Source: BS750m-G62 sp964577175
GTDB taxonomy: Bacteria > Planctomycetota > Phycisphaerae > FEN-1346
Direction: 5' to 3'
Length of the DNA: 5,396 nucleotides
NCBI GenBank assembly: GCA_964577175.1
Contig: CAZNYC010000197.1
Coordinates: 1-5,396 of the forward strand
How positions within the stretch are numbered: the first letter of the stretch is position 1; each line of letters opens with the position of its first letter. Below are positions 1-5,396 of this stretch, in pieces. A program made the translations under genes and the position numbers. The notes under the pieces are model-generated. The model was not told the DNA's origin, searched no databases, and was given only the letters and a program-made list of their open reading frames with translations.

Positions 1-3
1 GAA

Positions 4-10
4 AAGGAGG
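4..10 (+). promoter_or_regulatory. Shine-Dalgarno site of the PfkB-family kinase
   Basis: AAGGAGG is a full-strength ribosome binding site 5 nt before a GTG codon. It decides the GTG start at 16 for the kinase gene. The promoter lies outside the window. Confidence 0.8.
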
Positions 11-15
11 GCATC

Positions 16-960
16 GTGCCCCGATCGCTGCTCGTCGTCGGGTCCATTGCGCTGGACAGTATCCGCTCGCCGCACGGCGAGGTGGAGGAATTGCTGGGCG
101 GTTCGGCCGTCTACTTCTCCGTCGCCGCCTCCCTCTTTGCGCCCGTGCGGCTGGTCGGCGTCGTGGGCGAGGACTTCCCGGACGAGCACCACGACCTGCT
201 CCGCGAGCGCCGCGTCGAGACCGACGGCCTGACGGTCGTCGACCACGGCAAGACGTTCCGCTGGCGCGGCTACTACAAGGAGAACATGAACGAACGGGTC
301 ACCGAGGACGTCCAGTTGAACGTCTTCGCCAACTTCCGGCCGGTCATCCCGGCGGCATGGCGGCAATCGGACCTCGTGTTCCTCGCCAACGGCAGCCCCG
401 TGACGCAGATGTCCGTCCTGGAGCAGGTGGAGCGGCCGGCCCTGACGATCGCCGACACGATGAACCTCTGGATCGAGACGACCCGCGACGAACTGCTGGC
501 GCTGCTCCGGCAGATCGACGGCCTCGTCCTGAACGACGAAGAGGCCGAGATGCTGACCGGCGAGACGGACCTCGAAAGGTGCGAGGACCGGCTCCTGGAG
601 ATGGGCCCGCACGTCATCATCGTCAAACTCGGGTCCGAGGGCGCCCGCATCGCCGGCCGGGCGCCGGGACCGGCCGACACGGCCGGCCCGGAGGTCCTCA
701 AGATGTCGCTGCCGGCGTTCCGCCACGGCGAGGTCCGCGACCCGACGGGGGCGGGCGACTCGTTCGCGGGCGGCATGATGGGGTACCTGGCCGGCCTCGA
801 CCGCGACATCACCCTGGAGGACCTGCCCGCCGCCCTGAAGTACGGCACCGTGACGGCGAGTTTCACGATCGAGGACTTCGGCGTCCAGCGCCTGGCGGAC
901 CTGACGGCGGAGGAGCTCGAGCAGCGCCTCGCCGCCTACGACGAATCGCTCAGCGCCTGA
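16..960 (+). CDS. PfkB/ribokinase-family sugar kinase, substrate unknown
   Basis: This 314-residue protein is a complete PfkB-fold kinase, which transfers phosphate from ATP to a hydroxymethyl group of a sugar or nucleoside in the cytoplasm. Seen: an N-terminal strand VVGSIALDS (residues 7-15) with the substrate-side Asp14, the Gly-Gly pair at 28-29 (LLGGSAVYFS), and the C-terminal PfkB signature DPTGAGDSFAGG from residue 242, with catalytic base Asp248 and the anion-hole glycines. The first segment before the Gly-Gly pair is shorter than in ribokinase, so the lid is compact. The start is GTG at 16, chosen because AAGGAGG at 4-10 lies 5 nt upstream and the first beta strand follows at once. 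It ends 266 bp before thpR, so co-transcription is uncertain. The family covers ribokinase, adenosine kinase, fructokinase and others, and nothing visible fixes the substrate. Family assignment is firm; specificity is not claimed. Confidence 0.93.
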   Translation: MPRSLLVVGSIALDSIRSPHGEVEELLGGSAVYFSVAASLFAPVRLVGVVGEDFPDEHHDLLRERRVETDGLTVVDHGKTFRWRGYYKENMNERVTEDVQLNVFANFRPVIPAAWRQSDLVFLANGSPVTQMSVLEQVERPALTIADTMNLWIETTRDELLALLRQIDGLVLNDEEAEMLTGETDLERCEDRLLEMGPHVIIVKLGSEGARIAGRAPGPADTAGPEVLKMSLPAFRHGEVRDPTGAGDSFAGGMMGYLAGLDRDITLEDLPAALKYGTVTASFTIEDFGVQRLADLTAEELEQRLAAYDESLSA

Positions 961-978
961 GCGCCACCGTTCGGGGTC

Positions 979-1037
979 GAGGCATGTCACGGCCGGCCCG
1001 TTCGACTTCGCAGGGGGCATGCCTTGCCCGGCCGTGC
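979..1037. repeat. Interrupted palindrome, CACGGCCGG/CCGGCCGTG family, copy 1
   Basis: The 9-bp arms CACGGCCGG (988-996) and CCGGCCGTG (1028-1036) are perfect inverted repeats separated by 31 nt. The same arms occur at 4919-4942 with only 6 nt between them. Flanking bases also match: GAGGCATGT here and GAGGCGTGC there precede the left arm, and CTTGC or TTGC precedes the right arm. Copy 1 therefore looks like copy 2 with about 25 extra bases in the loop, which include the palindrome GGCATGCC (1017-1024). The function is unknown; a dispersed REP-like element is the simplest reading. Confidence 0.7.
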
Positions 1038-1050
1038 CGCTCGCGCCTGT

Positions 1051-1080
1051 AGCGCGGTGGGCCTCCGCACCCACCGCGCT
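1051..1080 (+). repeat. Hairpin repeat with conserved CTCCG loop, copy 1
   Basis: Perfect 11-bp arms, AGCGCGGTGGG (1051-1061) and CCCACCGCGCT (1070-1080), enclose the loop CCTCCGCA (1062-1069). Nearly the same stem and loop return at 4994-5019, and in reverse orientation at 1102-1129. Conservation of the loop as well as the stem marks a repeat family, not a chance G+C-rich palindrome. No T-run follows, so it is not a classical intrinsic terminator, although it could still slow or end transcription after the kinase gene. Confidence 0.75.
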
Positions 1081-1101
1081 CCAAACCCCTTTGGCAGGAG
1101 A

Positions 1102-1129
1102 GCGCGGCGGGTACGGAGACCCGCCGCGC
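1102..1129 (-). repeat. Hairpin repeat with conserved CTCCG loop, copy 2 (inverted)
   Basis: Perfect 10-bp arms, GCGCGGCGGG (1102-1111) and CCCGCCGCGC (1120-1129), enclose TACGGAGA, which reads TCTCCGTA on the - strand. On that strand it matches the copies at 1051-1080 and 4994-5019. Copies 1 and 2 thus face each other across a 21-nt spacer (1081-1101) that holds its own small stem CCAAA-CCCC-TTTGG (1081-1094). Paired, inverted REP units of this kind recall the BIMEs of enterobacteria in layout, although the sequence differs. Confidence 0.75.
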
Positions 1130-1159
1130 CCGGTCGTTCCTTCGCCGCTGGCCGCCCCA

Positions 1160-1197
1160 TTGATCATTGATTATTGCACATTCCTTGTTGATCATTG
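1160..1197 (+). promoter_or_regulatory. AT-rich island with two TTGATCATTG direct repeats upstream of thpR
   Basis: This is the most AT-rich stretch of the window. TTGATCATTG occurs at 1160-1169 and 1188-1197, 28 nt apart start to start, and each copy holds the palindrome TGATCA. A third TTGATCATT lies on the - strand at 1843-1851, across the thpR stop codon. A weak promoter can be read inside the island: TTGATT (1167-1172), 17 nt, GATCAT (1190-1195), four of six matches each. It may be the thpR promoter with an operator, or a low-complexity remnant. Evidence for either is modest. Confidence 0.35.
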
Positions 1198-1210
1198 TTG
1201 TTGTGCCGTC

Positions 1211-1220
1211 AGGAGGGAGG
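1211..1220 (+). promoter_or_regulatory. Shine-Dalgarno site that sets the thpR start
   Basis: AGGAGGGAGG ends 6 nt before GTG at 1227. It supports that GTG over the in-frame ATG at 1167, which has no comparable site. Confidence 0.8.
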
Positions 1221-1226
1221 TGCCTC

Positions 1227-1847
1227 GTGAACACCGTCCGCACGTTCATCGCCATCGAGTTGCCGGAAGAGGTCCGCGACTACCTCGGCCGGTGCCAGGA
1301 GCGGTTGAAGGCCGCGGGGGCGAACGTCAAGTGGACCCGTCTCGACCGCATCCACCTGACGCTGGCGTTCCTCGGCAGCGTGCCGGCCGACGAGTTGGAC
1401 CTCCTGGCCGAGGCCGTCCGCGAGGCCGTTGCCGGTTTCGGGCCCCTGACGCTCCGGGCGACGGGGACGGGCCGGTTTCCACCCGGCGGCCGGCCGCGGG
1501 TCCTGTGGGTCGGCGTCGAGGCGGAGGAGGGCGACCTCATGGGCCTCCAGGAAGCGGTCGCCCGGGCCGCCGCCCCGTTTGCCGAGAAGCAGGAACACCG
1601 GGCATACCATCCGCACCTGACGCTCGGCCGGGTCCGCCAGGGTCGACGGGGACGCCGCGGCCGTCGGGGTGACGGCGGCGGTCCCGGGGACCTTGCCGCC
1701 CTCGGCCGCGCCGTCGCGGAGGCGGCCGAGGAAACGGGGCCCGCCTTCGACGCCGACGAGGTGGTCGTCTTCCAGAGCGACCTGGGCCGCGAGGGACCGA
1801 CGTATACGCCACTGGCTCGCTTGGCCCTGGGGCCAAGCGGCGAATGA
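1227..1847 (+). CDS. thpR: RNA 2',3'-cyclic phosphodiesterase (ThpR/LigT, 2H family)
   Basis: This 206-residue protein belongs to the 2H phosphoesterases, which open 2',3'-cyclic phosphate RNA ends and were first described as 2'-5' RNA ligases. Seen: the family N terminus TVRTFIAIELPEEVR (residues 3-17), first catalytic motif HLTL at 43-46 followed by AFLG, and second motif HLTL at 130-133 within HPHLTLGRV. Both catalytic histidines (43 and 130) are intact. Right after the second motif, residues 139-148 form three Gly-Arg-Arg units and then a glycine-rich stretch, an unusual basic loop. The start is GTG 1227, set by the strong site at 1211-1220; the ATG at 1167 would add 20 residues encoded by the AT-rich repeat. 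recA follows 187 bp downstream. A ligT/thpR gene next to recA is known in several phyla, for example the cinA-ligT-recA cluster of Deinococcus. The last codons form a 9-bp hairpin. Confidence 0.93.
   Translation: MNTVRTFIAIELPEEVRDYLGRCQERLKAAGANVKWTRLDRIHLTLAFLGSVPADELDLLAEAVREAVAGFGPLTLRATGTGRFPPGGRPRVLWVGVEAEEGDLMGLQEAVARAAAPFAEKQEHRAYHPHLTLGRVRQGRRGRRGRRGDGGGPGDLAALGRAVAEAAEETGPAFDADEVVVFQSDLGREGPTYTPLARLALGPSGE
1818..1839. repeat. Hairpin inside the last codons of thpR
   Basis: Arms CGCTTGGCC (1818-1826) and GGCCAAGCG (1831-1839) pair perfectly over 9 bp around the tetraloop CTGG, ending 5 nt before the stop codon at 1845. It encodes the residues around LALGPS. No T-run follows. It could modulate read-through from thpR into recA, protect the 3' end of the mRNA, or be an edge of the palindromic element that follows. 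Confidence 0.55.
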
Positions 1848-1850
1848 TCA

Positions 1851-1918
1851 AATGCCGAATGATCCGCCTCCGGCGGCTGCAGGCCGAAGGCCTCCTTTGG
1901 CATTTGGCATTCGGCATT
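1851..1918. repeat. Folded palindromic element in the recA leader
   Basis: Outer arms AATGCCGAATG (1851-1861) and CATTCGGCATT (1908-1918) are perfect 11-bp inverted repeats. Between them sit two small perfect hairpins, CCGCC-TCC-GGCGG (1864-1876) and AGGCC-GAA-GGCCT (1881-1893). The right side also carries three 7-bp tandem units GGCATTN (GGCATTT, GGCATTC, GGCATTG at 1899-1919). The whole could fold as a multibranch structure in RNA or extrude as a cruciform. It starts 3 nt after the thpR stop. No known riboswitch is recognised. Confidence 0.6.
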
Positions 1919-1930
1919 GGCGGCTCGCCC

Positions 1931-1958
1931 TTGCGATTCGGCATCCAGACGCTACCAT
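1931..1958 (+). promoter_or_regulatory. Candidate sigma70-type promoter for recA
   Basis: TTGCGA (1931-1936) and TACCAT (1953-1958) are 16 nt apart, each matching four of six consensus bases. Transcription would begin near 1965 and leave a leader of about 70 nt before the recA start. No E. coli-type CTGT-N8-ACAG box and no GAAC-N4-GTTC box overlaps it. It is the best promoter reading in this gap but remains a weak match in G+C-rich DNA. Confidence 0.4.
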
Positions 1959-2020
1959 GGTGCACGGCACGGGGCCGAACCTGGGCCCGGACGGCCACTG
2001 CGGCCGCCGCGGCCCGCAGC

Positions 2021-2026
2021 AAGGAG
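2021..2026 (+). promoter_or_regulatory. Shine-Dalgarno site of recA
   Basis: AAGGAG lies 8 nt before ATG 2035 and supports that start for recA against the longer open frame upstream. Confidence 0.75.
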
Positions 2027-2034
2027 CCTCGACG

Positions 2035-3177
<1,143 letters not shown>

Positions 3178-3219
3178 GGCCCGGAGGGTATTTCGCCCCC
3201 GCCAACAACTTCCGTGGCT

Positions 3220-3329
3220 GTCATTCTGAGGAGCCCGTCAGGGCGACGAAGAATCTCGCCTTGACGCTGTTCTTGCAAACACGACCACGGCGAGATTCTT
3301 CGGCCCCGCAAGCGGGGCCTCAGAATGAC
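3220..3329. repeat. 110-bp cloverleaf-like palindromic element between recA and htrA
   Basis: Outer arms GTCATTCTGAG (3220-3230) and CTCAGAATGAC (3319-3329) pair perfectly over 11 bp. Inner arms CGAAGAATCTCGCC (3247-3260) and GGCGAGATTCTTCG (3289-3302) pair over 14 bp. A side hairpin sits between outer and inner arms on each side: GCCC-GTCA-GGGC (3233-3244) on the left and GGCCCCGC-AA-GCGGGGCC (3302-3319) on the right, the latter sharing end bases with the arms. The apical loop is 3261-3288. The GTCATTCTGAG...GAAGAATCTCGC wording resembles an intergenic repeat I have seen in many bacterial genomes, recalled and not checked. It encodes no protein. It could be a non-autonomous mobile element and could also end recA transcription in either direction. 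Confidence 0.75.
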
Positions 3330-3339
3330 CTCCCGTTTG

Positions 3340-3365
3340 GAGCGCGGCTCGTGGAGACCGCGCTC
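3340..3365. repeat. Hairpin upstream of htrA, possibly a degenerate copy of the loop family
   Basis: Arms GAGCGCGG (3340-3347) and CCGCGCTC (3358-3365) pair over 8 bp around CTCGTGGAGA. The AGCGCGGC start and the GGAGACC across the loop resemble the copy at 1102-1129, as if the middle of the stem had been lost. The relation is suggestive only. It lies 56 nt before the htrA start and would be in its leader if the promoter is further upstream. Confidence 0.45.
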
Positions 3366-3421
3366 ATGCGCCAGCCATTGAGCCGCGACCCGGACGCCGC
3401 GGCCATCGAAGGAGCCGTGCC

Positions 3422-4864
3422 ATGAAGCGTGCCAGACTGTGGACCCTGCTGCTCGCCGCCGCCGTCTGCCTGCCGGCGACGGTGCCGGCGGGTGAAATCG
3501 ACGCCGCCCGCGCCGTCGAGCGGGCCATCGAACGCGCCGCCGACAAGGTCTCCCCCGCCGTCGTCAACATCATCGTCACGCGCGAGCCGGGCGGCACCGA
3601 CACCGAACACCTCGACGGTCTGCCGGACGAACTCCGCGAGTTCTTCGACCGGATGCGCCCCGACCCCGGCGGCCCGTTCCGCTGGCAGGGCAACGGGTCC
3701 GGCGTCCTCATCGCCTCCGACGGCGTCATCCTGACGAGCGAGCACGTGGTCCGCGACGCCTCGGAGATCGAGGTCACCCTGGCCGACCGCCGGCGGTTCA
3801 AGGCCAAGGTCGTGGGCGCCGACCCGCGGCGCGACCTGGCGGTCATCCGCGTCGACGCGGACGGCCTGCCGTCGGCCCGGCTGGGCGACGCCGACACGCT
3901 CCGCCGCGGCCAGTTCGTCCTGGCCCTGGGGAGCCCGTTCGGTTTCGGTCGCGACGGCCAGGCCAGCCTCTCGTTCGGGATCGTGAGCGGCACGGGCCGG
4001 GCCATTCCCGGCATCGGGGCGGAACTCGACCGCTACTACGGCAACCTGATCCAGACCGACGCCGCCGTCAACCCGGGCAACTCCGGCGGGCCGCTCGTGG
4101 ACCTCGACGGCCGCATCGTCGGCGTCAACGCCGTCATCTCCAGCCAGACCGGCGTCAGCGAGGGCGTCGGCTTCGCCGTCCCCATCACCCGGGCCACCCG
4201 CAGAATCATCGACCGCCTGCGCAAAGGCGAGGAGGTCGTCTACGGTTTCATCGGCATCGAGATCACCGAGATCGGCCAGGAGACCGCCGCCGAGACCGGC
4301 GCCGAGGTCGGCCGGGGCGCCTACGTTGTCCGGGCGCTGCCCGACGGCCCCGGTGCCAAGGCGGGACTCGAGCAGAGCGACGTGATCCTGGCCGTCAACG
4401 GCCAACCCGTCCAGGGGCCGGACGACGTCATCCAGATGGTCCAGGTCACCCCGGTCGGCGAGAAGGTGGCCCTGACGGTGCTGCGCGACGGCAAGCGGCG
4501 GGAGGTGAAGGTCGAGGTCGCCCGCCGGCCGTCGCCCGGCCAGATGCTGGCCAGCCGGTTCCGCGTGACGCCGCAGTGGCGCGGCATGAAGGTGGAACCG
4601 CTGACCGATGAGTTGCGCGAGCAGATCGGCCTCTCGGAGAAGGCCGAGGGCGTGTTCGTCCGCGAGGTCCGCGACTCCTCCCCCGCCGCCGACGCCGGCA
4701 TCGCCCCCGGCATGGTCATCGACCAGGTGGGCGAGACGAAGGTGACCAGCGTCCGCACCTTCCAGAACGCCACCCGCGATCAGACCGGCAAGGCCATGGT
4801 CCACGTGGCGGGCATCGGCGTGAAGGTCATCCCCGCGCCGGAAGGCGAGGACGAGGAGAAGTAG
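3422..4864 (+). CDS. HtrA/DegP-family periplasmic serine protease with two PDZ domains
   Basis: This 480-residue protein is a complete HtrA-type protease that would degrade or hold misfolded proteins outside the cytoplasmic membrane. Seen: a signal peptide with basic start MKRAR, a hydrophobic core LLLAAAVCLPA, and a likely cut after Ala23 (VPA). A trypsin-like domain follows with the full triad: His108 (SEHVV, where TNxHVV is more usual), Asp138 (RRDLAVI) and Ser221 in NPGNSGGPL. PDZ1 spans about 274-370 (FIGIEI start, GAKAGLEQSDVILAVNGQPV) and PDZ2 about 385-472 (SPAADAGIAPGMVIDQVG). Length and layout fit the DegP/DegQ/MucD group. AAGGAG at 3409-3414 is 7 nt before ATG. The cysteine at position 16 is not in a clear lipobox, so a soluble periplasmic form is more likely than a lipoprotein. 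It stands alone between palindrome-filled gaps, so it is probably transcribed singly. The paralogue (degP, degQ or mucD) cannot be decided, so no symbol is given. Confidence 0.95.
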   Translation: MKRARLWTLLLAAAVCLPATVPAGEIDAARAVERAIERAADKVSPAVVNIIVTREPGGTDTEHLDGLPDELREFFDRMRPDPGGPFRWQGNGSGVLIASDGVILTSEHVVRDASEIEVTLADRRRFKAKVVGADPRRDLAVIRVDADGLPSARLGDADTLRRGQFVLALGSPFGFGRDGQASLSFGIVSGTGRAIPGIGAELDRYYGNLIQTDAAVNPGNSGGPLVDLDGRIVGVNAVISSQTGVSEGVGFAVPITRATRRIIDRLRKGEEVVYGFIGIEITEIGQETAAETGAEVGRGAYVVRALPDGPGAKAGLEQSDVILAVNGQPVQGPDDVIQMVQVTPVGEKVALTVLRDGKRREVKVEVARRPSPGQMLASRFRVTPQWRGMKVEPLTDELREQIGLSEKAEGVFVREVRDSSPAADAGIAPGMVIDQVGETKVTSVRTFQNATRDQTGKAMVHVAGIGVKVIPAPEGEDEEK

Positions 4865-4865
4865 C

Positions 4866-4881
4866 CCGCGGCGTGCCGCGG
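4866..4881. repeat. Short hairpin directly after the htrA stop codon
   Basis: CCGCGG (4866-4871) repeats at 4876-4881 around CGTG. CCGCGG is its own reverse complement, so the pair makes a 6-bp G+C stem that begins 2 nt after the TAG. It has a tetraloop but no T-run, so terminator activity is possible and unproven. Confidence 0.4.
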
Positions 4882-4909
4882 CATGCGTGCAGGTTGTGCG
4901 CCGGTGCGC

Positions 4910-4942
4910 GAGGCGTGCCACGGCCGGTCTTGCCCGGCCGTG
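4910..4942. repeat. Palindrome, CACGGCCGG/CCGGCCGTG family, copy 2
   Basis: Perfect 9-bp arms CACGGCCGG (4919-4927) and CCGGCCGTG (4934-4942) enclose TCTTGC. The flank GAGGCGTGC (4910-4918) matches the flank of the copy at 979-1037 in seven of nine bases. This is the compact form of the element. Confidence 0.7.
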
Positions 4943-4957
4943 CGATCGCCGGATGCT

Positions 4958-4978
4958 ACTGGCGGCTTGCCCGCCAGT
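4958..4978. repeat. Hairpin ACTGGCGG/CCGCCAGT with CTTGC loop
   Basis: Perfect 8-bp arms ACTGGCGG (4958-4965) and CCGCCAGT (4971-4978) enclose CTTGC, the same five bases that end the loop of the palindrome at 4910-4942. The two hairpins have different stems but the same loop, which suggests that the loop is a conserved part of a wider repeat family. Confidence 0.6.
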
Positions 4979-4993
4979 GCGCTGCCGGAAGTG

Positions 4994-5019
4994 CGCGGCG
5001 GGTCTCCGCACCCGCCGCG
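4994..5019 (+). repeat. Hairpin repeat with conserved CTCCG loop, copy 3
   Basis: Perfect 9-bp arms CGCGGCGGG (4994-5002) and CCCGCCGCG (5011-5019) enclose TCTCCGCA. The loop differs from that at 1062-1069 in one base (CCTCCGCA there), and from the - strand loop of the copy at 1102-1129 in one base (TCTCCGTA there). It lies 45 nt before the MNT gene. Confidence 0.75.
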
Positions 5020-5064
5020 ATGATGTGATGCACGGGCCGTACGTCGGCCAAAGGAAGCAAGGCC

Positions 5065-5385
5065 ATGCCGGCGGCAAACCGCCAAATCCTGGACGAGGCC
5101 GTCCGCCGCCTGGTGGCGGAGTTCAACCCGCAGCGCATCGTCCTGTTCGGGTCGCACGCCTGGGGCGAGCCGGATGCCGACAGCGACCTGGACCTATTGG
5201 TCATCGTGCCAGAGAGCACCGAGCGGCCCATCGAGCGTGCCCGGCGAGCCCGTCGGTGTCTCCGAGGCATCGGCGTGCCGCTGGATGTGCTCGTGAAGAC
5301 GCAGGAGGAATACGAGTACTTCCGCCCGGTCGCGGCCTCCCTGGAGCATCGGATTGCCGAGCAGGGAGAGGTCCTGTATGGATAG
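5065..5385 (+). CDS. Minimal nucleotidyltransferase (MNT/MntA-like), probable antitoxin
   Basis: This 106-residue protein is a single-domain nucleotidyltransferase of the DNA polymerase beta fold. Seen: a helix-rich start, then RIVLFGSHAWGEPDADSDLDLLV (given in parts: Gly29-Ser30, ten residues, Asp41-x-Asp43), an exact GS-x10-DxD motif, and a third likely metal ligand Asp74 in PLDVLV. Proteins of this length and motif are the MNT half of MNT/HEPN pairs. In the studied MntA-HepT pair of Shewanella, MntA transfers AMP to a tyrosine of the HEPN ribonuclease and silences it. Intact acid residues mean this copy should be catalytically competent. AAGGAAG (5051-5057) is 7 nt before ATG 5065. A second start codon with its own ribosome site lies inside the 3' end of this gene, giving an 8-nt overlap. 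The antitoxin role is inferred from family and context. Confidence 0.85.
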   Translation: MPAANRQILDEAVRRLVAEFNPQRIVLFGSHAWGEPDADSDLDLLVIVPESTERPIERARRARRCLRGIGVPLDVLVKTQEEYEYFRPVAASLEHRIAEQGEVLYG

Positions 5386-5396
5386 CGCCAAACGGG
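5378..5396 (+). CDS. Start of a gene overlapping MNT, probably its HEPN-domain partner (cut by window end)
   Basis: ATG at 5378 opens a frame reading M-D-S-A-K-R up to the window edge. It overlaps the MNT gene by 8 nt and has AGGGAGAGG at 5363-5371, 6 nt upstream, a good ribosome site inside the MNT coding sequence. MNT genes are commonly followed or preceded by a HEPN-domain ribonuclease gene in the same operon, so HEPN is the expected identity. Only six residues are visible, so the product name rests on context alone. Confidence 0.5.

Noticed and set aside
1167..1226. Longer thpR start at ATG 1167, adding a hydrophobic N terminus (MIIAHSLLIIVVV)
   Set aside because: The extra residues come from the AT-rich repeat island, there is no ribosome site before 1167, and a very strong one precedes GTG 1227, where the family N terminus begins.
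961..1226. CRISPR array from the repeated units in this gap
   Set aside because: Only two related hairpin units in opposite orientation, no regular spacers, and no cas gene in the window.
1641..1698. G-quadruplex in the G-runs of thpR
   Set aside because: There are four runs of three or more G, but two of the loops are about 14-16 nt, too long for a convincing call in G+C-rich coding DNA.
3261..3289. htrA promoter starting at TTGACG (3261-3266)
   Set aside because: At 17 nt spacing the -10 position reads ACCACG, which is no match, and the site lies in the apical loop of the palindromic element.
3220..3329. tRNA or other structural RNA gene suggested by the cloverleaf shape
   Set aside because: Arm lengths are wrong (11 and 14 bp), there is no TTCGA-type T-arm or CCA end, and the arms are simple inverted repeats as in palindromic mobile elements.
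5035..5049. GGCCG-TACGT-CGGCC inverted repeat upstream of the MNT gene as an antitoxin operator
   Set aside because: The arms are only 5 bp and G+C-rich, expected by chance here, and MNT antitoxins have no visible DNA-binding domain.
3320..5077. 585-codon open frame on the - strand opposite htrA
   Set aside because: It is a mirror of codon bias in G+C-rich DNA. Its translation is Asp/Ala/Gly/Val/His-rich with no recognisable domain, while the + strand encodes an unmistakable HtrA.

Overview
The window is high-G+C bacterial DNA, about two thirds G+C by eye, with G/C-rich third codon positions. It carries five complete genes and the first codons of a sixth, all on the + strand. In order they are a PfkB-family sugar kinase, an RNA 2',3'-cyclic phosphodiesterase (ThpR/LigT), RecA, a periplasmic HtrA/DegP-type serine protease with two PDZ domains, a minimal nucleotidyltransferase (MNT), and the start of an overlapping reading frame that is probably its HEPN partner. 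The RecA sequence style, the ThpR-RecA pairing and the palindrome-rich gaps would suit a high-G+C Planctomycetota-like genome. That is an impression from sequence style, not a phylogenetic result.

Layout: 16-960 pfkB-like kinase; 961-1226 gap with three palindromic units and an AT-rich island carrying a 10-bp direct repeat; 1227-1847 thpR; 1848-2034 recA leader with a folded palindrome and a candidate promoter; 2035-3177 recA; 3178-3421 gap filled mostly by a 110-bp cloverleaf-like palindrome; 3422-4864 htrA; 4865-5064 gap with four hairpins, two of them related to those in the first gap; 5065-5385 MNT; 5378-5396 start of the overlapping partner gene. No gene-free stretch exceeds 300 bases.

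The core genes are housekeeping: recombination and SOS (RecA), RNA end processing or repair (ThpR, whose gene is a known recA neighbour in several phyla), envelope protein quality control (HtrA) and a carbohydrate or nucleoside kinase of unknown substrate. The accessory part is the MNT/HEPN pair at the right edge, a probable type VII toxin-antitoxin module that the window cuts off.

The least explained signal is between the genes. Every gap carries strong inverted repeats. One hairpin family, with arms GCGCGGYGGG/CCCRCCGCGC and a conserved 8-nt loop YCTCCGYA, occurs three times and in both orientations. A CACGGCCGG/CCGGCCGTG palindrome occurs in both the first and last gaps, each time upstream of a member of the loop family. 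This looks like a REP/MITE-like dispersed repeat system. I did not see a complete new protein-coding system.
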